A stretch of DNA of 38,290 nt from a candidate division SR1 bacterium (GCA_026397515.1 JAPLUU010000004.1:1-38290), one strand, 5' to 3'; positions 7,429 to 16,409 are shown, counted from the first letter of the stretch. Numbers and translations are program-made. Notes: a model not told the origin generated them from the sequence alone.

Positions 7429-8724
7429 TTAGTTTTCAACATTTACCTCATCTGCCTCATCTGCTGTATTCGTGGTATCAGTTCAATTGGTTTCTTCCCC
7501 ATCAGTTTCTGTACATGATGGGATATAGAATCCATTATTTCCAAGTTCATATGATTTGTAATATATTTTTTCTCGGATACCTGATCCAAAAGGGATCACT
7601 GCATATCCAATCATAGGAGGAATCAACATAAACAAATAAATTTTTTGTTGCACTGCTGCAGATCCAGATGATTTATAAATCAATGCATATGCAAGAAATG
7701 CTAATGTAAAACCTAATACATTTCCCATAAATGATGATGCACTATAGTTTGGATTGGCTGAAAATTCTATCTGAGCAGCTGACGTGAATACTGAAAAAAG
7801 GATATGAAATCCTAATACAAGAAACAAAATATCTATCTGGCTTGCAAATACGATATAAATAGGAGCAAGAAAGAAAAAGAGAATTCCATTGGTCAAAAAT
7901 AAGAGACCAAACATTTTGCCTGTGTTGTAGTATTTTGTGTTGTAGAACAAACTATATATTCCACCGACAGCGATATTTCCTATGAATGTACTAAGGAATC
8001 CGATGAAGAGTAATACCAACGATAAGAGTGGATTTACTACAGAACCAGCCTGTGCACCGAAAGCACTCGTAAACATCCCTCCCATAAATGAAAGAATCAC
8101 GAAAAGTAATGCAGCGATAACTCCTCCAATAAGGATACCGATAAGCACTTTACCTACCAATTGCCATCCGGTGAGGTTACTTGGTTCGTTAAAGAAATCT
8201 GATTGAGATGCCATGACTACGTAATTGATATCTTTTGAATAAGCACTTGCTAATGAAATAATGTATAACGATTGATCATCAGTAAGAAAATATTGTCCAT
8301 CATATACGGTTTGATTATCTAGTTGATAGGAAAATGCGGTTATATATCAAGAATATTGTAGAGTACCACATTTCACTTTTTTGGACGTATTGTCTGTGGA
8401 TGTATATTTCAATAATTTTATTTGGAGTTTTTGTGTGTTTGACTCAACGAGTGCTTTCATATTTGTTCATGATTGGATTGATGTTTTGATAATCACTATG
8501 GAGTTGATAAATCCTGTATATCAGGTCCCCACTATTTGTTGCATCTCTGCGAGTGGTTTCATTCAATTAATCGTAGTAGTTAATGGTAATGCTTTATATT
8601 GTTTGTTGTTGTCATATATTTTTATCGTAAATCCATCAAATGTCAGAGAAAATGTAGTTTTGGAGCCACATCATCAAAGTATAATCAACGTACATACTAC
8701 TATCAGTAGAGAGATTTTTTTCAT
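7429..8724 (-). CDS. Lipoprotein domain fused to a polytopic membrane domain
   Basis: A 431-residue protein. The N-terminus is a lipoprotein signal (M-K-K-I-S-L-L-I-V-V-C-T-L-I-I-L-G-G-C-G-S); the two glycines before the lipidated Cys are consecutive TGA codons. Residues about 25-170 form a soluble, mainly beta domain outside the membrane. After Y-V-V-M-A-S-Q-S-D-F-F, about seven hydrophobic helices extend to residue 400, then an acidic tail (E-T-D-G-E-E-T-N-G-T-D). An internal ATG at 8214 could start a membrane-only protein of 261 residues, but no stop separates the two parts and the frame is open from the lipobox onward. Read with TGA as stop, the lipoprotein half vanishes. Function unknown. 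Confidence 0.68.
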
Positions 8725-8763
8725 TCAATTTACCATCTAAGGTCTAAAGCTTCAGTTTTTATA

Positions 8764-9057
8764 TTAGATAAACATATAGGTAATAGCTAAGAGGACACCA
8801 AGTGTAACTCAGAAGATAAATGATCTGATATAAATTTTATTTTTGTGCGGATGATCTTCTTCATATCCGAGTTGGATGCGTGCAAGAATATATCCAAACA
8901 TTGTTCCACAAAATACCAAATATCCTGGCATCAACATTTGCTTGATGATGAGTTCGTATTCTGGGCCGAAAATTACACCTCCTCTCAAAAGGAAAAGTCC
9001 AACAACTATGGTAAGAAAAAAGAAAATTCACTTAATTATTTCAAAAAATGTATTCAT
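8764..9057 (-). CDS. Small membrane protein
   Basis: A 97-residue protein with three hydrophobic helices (about residues 10-25, 40-60 and 77-96) and a charged loop (Y-E-E-D-H-P-H-K-N-K) between the last two. Two Gly are TGA-encoded. It precedes the lipoprotein-fusion gene by about 40 nt in the same direction and could be co-transcribed with it. No family recognised. Confidence 0.6.
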
Positions 9058-9113
9058 GTCTTATAGCTAATTGGGTAAATAGATTGTTTATACAAAGTTT
9101 TTTCCACGATACG

Positions 9114-9485
9114 TTATTTTCAAATATTCTGTATCTTTTGGATAATTTGTTCCATAAGACCGATATCTTCTTCGTTAAGTTTAGTTTCATCTCCTGATTG
9201 TGTTTTTCTAGCATCAATGAGTGCTTTTGCTTCAGCAGTTACACCAGTATTTACATCTACTCATTCACTACCAGCAACCGTAGGTACTATTCATGAATCA
9301 AATGCTCCAGTAAATTCTTCCATAGCTGATGATGGAACAACTACACCGGTAAGTTCTGTCCCGGTAATTTCTGTTCATGTCATAACCGCACCTGTAGAAA
9401 GTCCAGGTAATGTAGGTGTTTTAAGTGTACATCCTGTGATACTAGCAGTAACTAGTAACAACCCTAGCATGTATAATTTTTTCAT
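9114..9485 (-). CDS. Small Thr/Gly-rich lipoprotein
   Basis: A 123-residue protein. The lipoprotein signal peptide ends in the lipobox S-I-T-G-C, with Cys at about residue 19. A low-complexity Thr/Gly/Val-rich stretch (T-G-T-E-I-T-G-T-E-L-T-G-V) and a short charged C-terminal helix (D-E-T-K-L-N-E-E-D-I-G-L-M-E-Q) follow. Three or four Gly in the mature part are TGA. It opens the minus-strand series of membrane and lipoprotein genes that runs down to 6703. The exact role cannot be told. Confidence 0.65.
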
Positions 9486-9612
9486 GTTTTTGTTTAAAAT
9501 TTAAAAAATCACCAGAATAGTACTGGTTTCAAGGCAAAAATCAAATAATTTTTGTTTCTTGTTTGTCGTTGAAAAAGCAGAGTAACTTCACTACTCTATT
9601 AAAAAAACTTTT

Positions 9613-9722
9613 GTCCTCCTTTTGAAAAGGAAGAGGTATCCGCCGATGCGGATGGAGGATTTAAAAGTATTTTACTCCATAAATCCCTCTCCCCTTCGGG
9701 TTTCTCCCTTTTACAAAGGGAG
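9613..9722. repeat. Palindromic element, variant of the family at 17961 and 18668
   Basis: TCCTCC (9614-9619) pairs with GGAGGA (9654-9659), enclosing a small stem ATCCGC-cgat-GCGGAT-type hairpin. A second half carries a CCC-cttc-GGG hairpin and CTCCCTTTT pairing with AAAGGGAG. The stretch near 9671 (TTTACTCC, then AA, then CCCTCT) matches the left end of the two other copies. It fills most of the 266-bp space between the lipoprotein gene and truB. Confidence 0.55.
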
Positions 9723-9751
9723 TCAGTATTTTAATTATTAGTTATTGAATT

Positions 9752-10477
9752 ATGTTCCTCGCAGTCGATAAACCAGCACGAATTACGAGTTTTGATGTGA
9801 TCCGCATCTTCAGGCGTCATTGGCCGAAGCAGAAAATGTGACATAGTGGAACGCTTGATCCTATGGCTACAGGACTAATGATTCTCGCACTCGATAAAGA
9901 CACAAAAAAACTCACAGAATTAATCTGACTGGACAAGTCCTATATCGCTACGATTGATTTTTCTAAATTGACGGACACGCGAGATATGGAAATTTGGGAG
10001 AAAATTACGAATTTTGAGCTCGTAATGAAAGAGGGAAAAAAGTTTGGATTAGAAATGGAAAATTGAACAATTGAAGCGCCTACATTAGCTGAAATTACAA
10101 AAAGATTAGATAAGCTTATCCCTGAATATGATTTACCACTCCCCGCTTTTAGTGCAAAAAAAATCGCGTGAAAAAAATCGTACGATGATGCAAGAGCAGG
10201 AACTATCAGGGAAGAAAATAAGGTAATGAAGGTCCAGAAATATGAAATTTTGAAGTATGATTTTCCTATTTTACAATTGAAACTCGATGTCGGTTCCGGA
10301 ACGTATATCAGATCTATCGCCTATCGGCTTGGTAAGGAATTATGAATGGGAGGCACTTTGATCCAACTGAGGAGAACAAGAATTGGTACCTACGATATCG
10401 ATCAGCTTCTCAACTGGGAAGAACTACATAATACCTATAAAGACACCATAGAAACCATTAGATATACTATATTATAA
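9752..10477 (+). CDS. truB: tRNA pseudouridine(55) synthase TruB
   Basis: A 241-residue protein that makes pseudouridine 55 in the T-loop of tRNAs. The N-terminal motif K-M-G-H-S-G-T-L-D-P-M-A-T-G contains the catalytic Asp (about residue 36), and the first Gly of this nearly invariant motif is TGA. Also present are K-S-Y-I-A-T-I, L-P-P-like L-P-L-P-A-F-S-A-K-K-I-A-G-K-K-S-Y, and V-G-S-G-T-Y-I-R-S-I-A-Y. It is about 50-60 residues shorter than E. coli TruB and lacks the C-terminal PUA-type extension. Five or six Gly are TGA. The start ATG has no Shine-Dalgarno sequence. Confidence 0.95.
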
Positions 10478-10488
10478 TACATTATTTA

Positions 10489-10516
10489 TTGACTTTCTAT
10501 TATATATACATATAAG
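10489..10516 (+). promoter_or_regulatory. Promoter of the 133-residue hypothetical gene
   Basis: TTGACT (10489-10494), 16 bp, then TATAAG (10511-10516); TAAGAT two bases later is an alternative -10. The start would be near 10523, leaving a leader of about 25 nt before ATG 10549. Confidence 0.45.
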
Positions 10517-10548
10517 ATATAAAATATAAATAAATATTACCCGTATCT

Positions 10549-10950
10549 ATGAAAAATAAAAAAATCTGTCCTCATCCGTTTTACACAGATGATAGGATAG
10601 AAACCAAAATTCTCAAAGAACTTTGTAATCTTGGAATTTTGGACGAACGACATGCATTATTGTGTTTTCCCGATTCAGCAACAATACACATCGGGTATTT
10701 GGATACAAAAGAAATGAATCCGAAACACATTCCATCATTCGATGGAACATATATCAAAATATACCTCTATTGTAGCAATAATCCCGTTGGAGCTAACGGC
10801 ACTATCTCTACATTCAAAGAAATGCAACTTTTCTCTTTAATCTACAGTAATTGGGGACCCATAGTTACTGCATTATTACCATCAGTTTCTCAAGAAGAAC
10901 CATCTGTATATGAAAAGGCAAAAGAAAATGTTGCCACGTGGAACGCATAA
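10549..10950 (+). CDS. Hypothetical soluble protein
   Basis: A 133-residue protein beginning M-K-N-K-K-I-C-P-H-P-F-Y-T-D-D. It has a beta-rich middle (I-H-I-G-Y-L-D, Y-I-K-I-Y-L-Y-C) and no signal or membrane helix. All of its glycines are GGN and none is TGA, unlike most neighbours, so the gene may be a recent arrival. It has its own promoter and terminator. No family recognised. Confidence 0.6.
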   Translation: MKNKKICPHPFYTDDRIETKILKELCNLGILDERHALLCFPDSATIHIGYLDTKEMNPKHIPSFDGTYIKIYLYCSNNPVGANGTISTFKEMQLFSLIYSNWGPIVTALLPSVSQEEPSVYEKAKENVATWNA

Positions 10951-10971
10951 AAAAAATTCATTATTGTATGT

Positions 10972-10996
10972 CCGACGGTATTCGTCGGCTTTTTTT
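10972..10996 (+). terminator. Rho-independent terminator
   Basis: CCGACG-gtatt-CGTCGG followed by C and seven T residues, 22 nt after the stop codon of the preceding gene. Confidence 0.85.
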
Positions 10997-11001
10997 AATC
11001 A

Positions 11002-11029
11002 TTGACATTTTTTATTAAATCATTATAAA
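11002..11029 (+). promoter_or_regulatory. Promoter of the YunG-like gene
   Basis: TTGACA (11002-11007), 16 bp, TATAAA (11024-11029). Transcription would start near 11036, giving a leader of about 20 nt before ATG 11057. This is one of the clearest sigma-70-type promoters in the window. Confidence 0.55.
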
Positions 11030-11056
11030 ACATTTTATTTTATCTTATATGAACTC

Positions 11057-11500
11057 ATGAAAATTTCTGTAAAGAAATTTGAGCAAATACTTCCTGAATG
11101 TCGAAGCAAAGAAACTTCTGGTGATATGGAATGATGGTCTCCAGAAAATCCTTCACATAGACAATGCGATGTAACTGCTCTCCTTTCACATACACTTTTA
11201 TGATATGATATTTATGCAGAAAAAGTGCTCCTTGAAAGTGGTTATGAAAACTACCATTATTTTAATAAAAATAAAAAAAACAAAGCCATCCGTCTTTGTG
11301 AAGAACAATTTGTTCAAGATAAAATCATTCAACACAATCCTGAAAAATTATTAAAAAATGATAGAATCGATATATTCCTAAGTTTATATCCTGATATTAA
11401 ACAAAGATACACTCTTCTCGAAAAAAAATTTTTAGAAAAACTCTCAACAAAAAACATTAAAAAAAGAGCTGAAGAACAACTTCAAACAGCATTATCTTAG
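11057..11500 (+). CDS. YunG-like protein
   Basis: A 147-residue protein. The N-terminal half reads M-E-G-W-S-P-E-N-P-S-H-R-Q-C-D-V-T-A-L-L followed by Y-E-N-Y-H-Y-F-N. This matches the pattern of the YunG family, W-S-P-x-N-P-x-x-G-Q-C-x-V-T-A-L ... H-Y-W-N, including the Gln-Cys pair and the later His. YunG proteins are small uncharacterised proteins; the conserved Cys and His suggest a cysteine-peptidase-like fold, which is my inference. The C-terminal half is a Lys/Glu-rich helical extension. Two TGA codons encode Gly (M-E-G-W and L-L-G-Y-D). Confidence 0.65.
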
Positions 11501-11523
11501 TTTTTTATTTTTTGTTATTGTCC

Positions 11524-11667
11524 ATGAAAGAAGATAGCATAAGCGAAGAAATTACCAATGAATTTAATGAGCTTTTGGAAGATAGTGAATGATTACAGGA
11601 TGAAAAAGAAGACATTGTAGAGTACATCAATAATCCTTATGGAGCTCAGTGTACTGCTAAATATTAA
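11524..11667 (+). CDS. Small acidic hypothetical protein
   Basis: A 47-residue protein beginning M-K-E-D-S-I-S-E-E and ending G-A-Q-C-T-A-K-Y. It is highly acidic, with one TGA-encoded Gly (D-S-E-G-L-Q). It lies 23 nt after the YunG-like gene on the same strand and could be its co-transcribed partner. The short length makes the call uncertain. Confidence 0.45.
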
Positions 11668-11696
11668 TTTTTTTATTACTCGTACATTTTAAAAAA

Positions 11697-12155
11697 CTAT
11701 TTTCTCTTATATACTACGAAATCCATTTCATCAGTTTGTTCTCTTTCTACCTCACTAAATTCGTTTTCAAATTCAGGAAAGCTTGTGTCTCATTCATAAG
11801 CTTTTTTTATTTCCGTCAAATAAATGACATCCGCCATCGGAAGAAATTGGCGATAAATACTGGCTCATCCGATGATAAAGATCTGATCAATATGTTCTGT
11901 ATTGAGTTGTTTCATCATATTTTCTATACTATCATAGGTTTCCAACCCTTCGACTGGTTCTTTGGAGAGAATGATATTTCTCCTATTGGGAAGCTCTCTT
12001 CCTATCGAAAGAAAGGTATTGTATCCCATCACGACGATATGTCCACTGGTGACTTTTTTGAAATGCTGTAAATCTGCAGAATAATGTCGAGGAAGTTGAT
12101 TTTTGTTTCCGACAATCCTATTTGAAGCCATCGCGGCAATCATATTTATAAGCAT
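11697..12155 (-). CDS. folA: Dihydrofolate reductase
   Basis: A 152-residue protein that reduces dihydrofolate to tetrahydrofolate with NADPH. M-I-A-A-M-A-S-N-R-I-V-G-N and L-P-R-H-Y-S-A-D-L-Q-H-F-K-K-V-T contain the substrate-binding acidic residue (D in A-D-L). They are followed by V-V-M-G-Y-N-T-F-L-S-I-G-R-E-L-P-N-R-R-N-I-I-L-S, then I-F-I-I-G-G-A-S-I-Y-R-Q-F-L, where the second Gly of the cofactor-site G-G pair is TGA, and I-Y-L-T-E-I. The Trp usual after L-P is Arg here. Translation could also begin at the Met four residues in. No thyA is beside it; it is convergent with the small gene at 11524. Confidence 0.93.
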
Positions 12156-12255
12156 ACTAACAACTTAATGGATTAAAGATATAGTGAAATACTATGTATT
12201 TATTTTATTTTTTCAATGAATTAAATAGCGGAAAACAAGTTTAATCGTATTGAAT

Positions 12256-12385
12256 TTTCCTGCTGGAAAGTCTGCTCTGATGGTCTAGTGAGGAAAAATG
12301 CCCAAAACTGGATTCCTTTCAGTCAAATGGCGGATCATTTTTCCTAGAGTTTTTGCTTACTTTTGGGGCAATGCCAAAAGTAAGC
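12256..12385. repeat. Palindromic intergenic element with two long stems
   Basis: The 334-bp space between folA and the IleS-domain gene has no convincing gene. It holds AGGAAAAATG (12291-12300) pairing perfectly with CATTTTTCCT (12336-12345) around a smaller hairpin. GCTTACTTTTGG (12355-12366) then pairs with CCAAAAGTAAGC (12374-12385), a 12-bp perfect stem with a 7-nt loop. Neither has a T-run. They look like mobile palindromic elements or structured RNA rather than terminators. Confidence 0.6.
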
Positions 12386-12489
12386 CCAGCGGAGCGTTTA
12401 AAAAAAATAATGTATAAAAAACTTCAATTGCTTTTTTGCCATATATTTTTATACTAAGAGTCACATTTTATACCTCTATTGATTACTTT

Positions 12490-13110
12490 ATGACTATATC
12501 AACACAGGCACTTCTCAAGAAGTACGAAGACATCATCAAAGAAGAAGTAAACGTAAAACACGTTGAAGAACTCGATGATTCGTTGAAAATACAAAAAACG
12601 TTCAAACCTATTGGCTCTCAGCTTTCTGCTAAATTTGGTAAAGATACGGGGAAGATTATCCAGTATGGAAAACAAGGAAATATCAAAGATGCCGGTGACG
12701 GGAAAATGATTATTTTTGATAATGATGGTAATGAATGGATGCTCGAAAGTGGTGAATACGAAATAGCATATGAGGGTTTAGAGGGAAACACTACCGCAGT
12801 CGATCAGAATATCATAGCTAAATTGGATCTTGAACTCACGCCCGCACTCCAGAGAGAATGAGTTGCTCGTGAAATCTCTAGATTTTTGAACCAAATGAGA
12901 AAAGACGCTGACTATAGTGTGGATACGAAAGTTGTGATGTTGTACTCTACAACCGATGAAAACTTGGCGAATATTGTGAAGGAGTTTAAAGACTTTTTCA
13001 AACATGAAGCATTAATTTCTGACATACAATCAACAGATAAACCTGAAGGAGAAATCGTCGCATTATTTACTAGCAACGAATCGACTATCAACTTTGCGTT
13101 AAAGAAATAA
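12490..13110 (+). CDS. Stand-alone C-terminal domain of isoleucyl-tRNA synthetase
   Basis: A 206-residue protein. The motifs I-I-K-E-E-V-N-V-K-H-V-E-E-L, P-I-G-S-Q-L-S-A-K-F-G and L-D-L-E-L-T-P-A-L-Q-R-E-G-V-A-R-E-I-S-R-F-L-N-Q-M-R-K are those of the C-terminal region that follows the anticodon-binding domain in archaeal/eukaryotic-type IleS. The catalytic domain, HIGH and KMSKS motifs are absent, and the sequence upstream is intergenic with palindromes. One Gly (R-E-G-V) is TGA. The frame is intact, so it is either a split subunit of IleS whose catalytic part lies elsewhere, or a retained domain with another tRNA-related job. The next gene, recX, starts 20 nt on. Confidence 0.75.
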
Positions 13111-13129
13111 TTTTATATTACCTATTCCT

Positions 13130-13561
13130 ATGCAGTGTTTTGACTACGCACTTAAATATATTTATCGTTATCCCAAGACTGAAAAAGAGTTGAAGATTCA
13201 GCTGTATACGAAATGATATAATACCAAAGATATCGATCGGGCCATAACCGAACTTAAGAAAAAAAATTATGTAAATGATGAAATGTTCGCAGAAAGTTAT
13301 ATCAGAAGTGAAGTTGTGAACAAAGGAAAACCAGCGATTAGAATCATCCAAAAATTATATCATAAATGAGTTCCCCAAGAAATCGTCAGAGATATTTTGA
13401 AAAAATATGAGAATGAAATGGGTGAAGGTATCCATGATAAAATCAGAAAAGAAATCGCAGCATATAAGAAAAAAGAGGTAGATGGATTTGATATCATCCA
13501 GAAACTAATGAGAAAATGATATAAGCTTGAAGACATAAAAAAAGTTATCGAGAACAAATAG
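13130..13561 (+). CDS. recX: Regulatory protein RecX
   Basis: A 143-residue protein. C-F-D-Y-A-L-K-Y-I-Y-R-Y-P-K-T-E-K-E-L is the RecX N-terminal motif. It is followed by L-K-K-K-N-Y-V-N-D-E-M-F-A-E-S-Y-I-R-S and K-G-K-P-A-I-R-I-I-Q-K-L, then a second three-helix repeat (I-I-Q-K-L-M-R-K-G-Y-K-L-E-D-I). RecX binds RecA filaments and limits RecA activity. Three of about seven Gly are TGA. No recA adjoins. Start ATG at 13130 lies 10 nt after a TATATT hexamer. Confidence 0.9.
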
Positions 13562-13593
13562 ATAAAAATATTTTGCTATTGTAATTATTAAAT

Positions 13594-14028
13594 ATGACTA
13601 TAGGTTTTACTACACCACCAGAAAATTTTAAAAGTACGATGATTATCGTAGGAATTTTCTGTATATATAATGACAAACTCCTCTACCTTTTAAAACAGGA
13701 CCATAAACACGAATGAGGGAAATGGACCGATCCTTCGGGAAAAGTAAACCTTGGCGAAGAACCTAAGCAAGCAATGCTCAGAGAACTATTTGAAGAAACA
13801 TGAATTCAATTGGACGATATAGAATTTGTGAAAACATATTATGAAAGATACCCAGATATGGATTTTGTCTATCACAAATATAGATGCGTTTTACAACAGG
13901 AACCAACGATCATTCTTAGTCCAGGAGAACATAAAGCATATAAACGAATTACTCCTCAAGAAGCATTAGAAGACAATCTTATCTTAGGGGAAGATGAGAT
14001 TATTAGAGACATTTATAACATCAAATAA
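13594..14028 (+). CDS. Nudix hydrolase
   Basis: A 144-residue protein. The Nudix box spans residues 49-71: G, K-V-N-L-G, E, then R-E-L-F-E-E-T-G-I, matching G-x5-E-x7-R-E-U-x-E-E-x-G-U with all metal ligands. The conserved Gly of E-E-T-G is TGA, and another TGA gives the Gly of H-E-G-G-K-W. Such enzymes hydrolyse nucleoside diphosphates linked to another group; the substrate cannot be told from the sequence. It lies between recX and yebC in the same direction, with gaps of 32 and 35 nt. Confidence 0.93.
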
Positions 14029-14063
14029 AAAATATTTACTACTTTATACTTTGTACTAAAAAG

Positions 14064-14816
14064 ATGGGAAGATGGCATAGTATCGCAGCTAGAAAAGCAT
14101 CATGAGATGCGAAGAAATCACAAGCGTATGCAAAAGTGTGAAAAATCATCCAAATAGCTGCTAGAAAAGGAGCGGATCCCAAAATGAATCCATCACTCGA
14201 ACTCGCACTCAGCAAAGCAAAACAATATAATCTTCCGAGAGAAGTTGTAGAAAAAGCAATTTTAAAATGATCTGGTCAGCTTGAAGGAGAAAATCTTGAA
14301 GAAATATTCTACGAAGGATATGGTCCAGAAGGCGTAGCATTACTTATCAAAGCGTTGACGCCCAATACCAATAGAAGTGCTATGAGTGTAAAACAAATCA
14401 TGTATAAATATGGTTGAGTACTCGGGGCTATCGGTTCTGTAGCTTGGCAGTTTAAAGAACAGGGAGTTATTGTCATCGATGGTATCAGTGAAACAGTTCA
14501 AGAAAAATGAAAGACTAGTGAAAAAGTTCACCCGCTAAATAAAGATGAACTCGAAGAACGTGCTATGGAACTTCCTATAGCGGATATTGAAGTCGATGAA
14601 GATAGTGTGGTAATTTATGTCGACAAGACAAATTTTTCTCTTGTACAAAAAGCGCTCGAAGCATTCCATTATCATATGCTTGAATCAGATATCCAATTCA
14701 TTCCTGAAAATACGGTTAAGCTTGATGAAGCAAACACCAACAAACTCTATACCCTCCTCGACGCACTAGATGACGATGAAGATATCGATCATGTTTGGCA
14801 CAACCTTTGAAATTAG
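14064..14816 (+). CDS. yebC: YebC/PmpR-family protein
   Basis: A 250-residue protein. It begins M-G-R-W-H-S-I-A-A-R-K-A-S-G-D-A-K-K-S, a form of the family signature M-S-G-H-S-K-W-A-x-I-K-x-K-K-x-x-x-D-x-x-R. It continues G-A-D-P-K-M-N-P-S-L-E-L-A-L-S-K-A-K, N-L-P-R-E-V-V-E-K-A-I, Y-E-G-Y-G-P-E-G-V-A and N-T-N-R-S. YebC proteins act as transcription regulators and as ribosome-associated translation factors. Nine or so Gly are TGA. Reading TGA as Gly adds only Gly-Asn at the end before TAG 14814-14816. Confidence 0.93.
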
Positions 14817-14817
14817 A

Positions 14818-14892
14818 ATGCTAAATGCTAAGTGTTAAATGTTAAATAAAAAATTTCATTCTACTTAGAACTTAACACTTAGAACTTAGAAT
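14818..14892. terminator. Bidirectional terminator-like inverted repeat between convergent genes
   Basis: The segment after yebC and the segment before the stop of the minus-strand gene form an imperfect inverted repeat with a perfect core, CTAAGTGTTAA (14827-14837) against TTAACACTTAG (14872-14882). It also shows short direct repeats of the ACTTAGA type. It lies exactly between convergent genes. The composition is like dispersed palindromic units, so it may be both a repeat and a transcription end. Confidence 0.5.
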
Positions 14893-14902
14893 TTATATTT
14901 GT

Positions 14903-16402
14903 TTATTTACAAAGTCCTGCATCAGAAAGCATTCTATACAGTTCGAACAGCTTTATAGTTTTTTTATAATTACTCAATGTTGGGAAATCAGTATTGAGTT
15001 GATCAACTATTCCTTTAAGTTCTCGGAGATTATCTCCATAGCTCTTGTCTATTTTGTTGACGTCAGAGAGTTTCATAATTGCACTTTGAATAAGACTAAT
15101 TCCATCTTGCGTAGTAAGTGGTTTAACTTCACCCAAACATTTACTACCAAGTGCTTGAGCTATTTGATCTACTTCTTGTGCGCTCGCACTTCTTCCGTAG
15201 ACGACGATGGTAACTTTTCCTTGATACTTACTATTGGCAGCGTCAGAGAGTGTCGGTGATTTTATTTTGTCGAATTCGAATGATTGAATCGAGAAGATTG
15301 GTGGTAATTGCAACATAAATCTCTTGAGATTTTCCGCTCCGTTGGTACCAAAATCCGTACCTAAGAGATAGCCAAATGTCGGAATGTCTCTGTACCTTTC
15401 TCTAAATTTGTAATAGCATACTTCGTCGGTTTCGTTGTTACATGAGATAATACTTTTGATGGTCTTATCGATAATAGTGTCATCAATGAGTGTGTTTTTA
15501 CCACCATTGTATATCCGATTATACAAATTATATCAAATCAATTTATCCTGATCTATTGCCTGACCTGATCAAAATGTCGTCGTATAACTACTTTCCAATG
15601 CTTTGATTTCTGTCGCCTTTCCTTTTTTTATTTCTCCTCGAAGATAATAAAAGAATTCATTGATGAGAGAAATATTTTCTTTATTCGATGTCATAGAAAG
15701 CTTATCTGCAAGGAGAAGAAATGCACGTTTAGAATTTGCTACAAAGGAAACCGTGATTGGCATATTAAAAAATCCTGAGGTATCCTCTGTAATATCTCCT
15801 ATATTCATATCAAGTATATCATTTGATTCGTTATTGTCTCAAAGGTTTTTGAAAAAGTCACCTCGTTTTTGAAGTAAGGTAATATCATTGAATGGATTCT
15901 TTTCGAGAAATTTTATTCAGATTAAATTAGTATCTATTTTGTCGGTGTAATTTTCTTTCCATACGTTGAGCGAAGGAAGATAGACGTATTTGAGTAAGTA
16001 CGTATATGGTGTCTGGAGCGATGAAAGATAGTCTGTATATTTGGATATTTCTCACTCAGTGGTTGTATTTTCTTGAATCAAATCTTTGATAGTATCTGAA
16101 TTTTTGAGGATATTTTGCGTAATAGGATCAGCTTCTAACGTACGTGTATCATAACTTGATAAGGTATTGAGCACAGAAGATTTTGCGTTGAGCGAAGTGA
16201 TATCGTTATAGAGTTGGATACCAAAAAATATCGCTAAAGCAGAGGTTATTATAGCTATGATCAACATTATTTTACTATTGTTTTTATTGTCTTTGAAAAA
16301 ATTATAGAGTCAAGTTAGATATTTTTTTATTACATCAAGAAAAGAGGTAATCTTCTGGAGATCTATCTTCAACACCTTTTTTTGTGGCGCTTGGTCTATC
16401 AT
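14903..16402 (-). CDS. Large bitopic protein, possible pilus-assembly or secretion component
   Basis: A 499-residue protein. A short basic cytoplasmic N-terminus (K-K-V-L-K-I-D-L-Q-K-I) is followed by one transmembrane helix (about residues 45-65, I-M-L-I-I-A-I-I-T-S-A-L-A-I-F-F-G) and an extracytoplasmic domain of more than 400 residues. That domain is rich in Asp, Asn, Leu and Ile. It includes a stretch like I-V-V-Y-G-R-S-A-S-A-Q-E-V near residue 390, which suggests an alpha-beta fold of the ferredoxin type seen in PilN/PilO/BON-like domains. At least five TGA codons join the parts. It follows a similar bitopic gene after 7 nt, and the pair may act together. A prepilin peptidase gene lies 7 kb away. 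The family is not recognised. Confidence 0.6.
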
Positions 16403-16409
16403 ATTCGTA

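Noticed and set aside
7483-8214. Membrane-only protein starting at 8214
   Set aside because: No TAA or TAG separates it from the lipobox-bearing region upstream; the longer frame with a proper lipoprotein signal is preferred, though internal initiation cannot be excluded.
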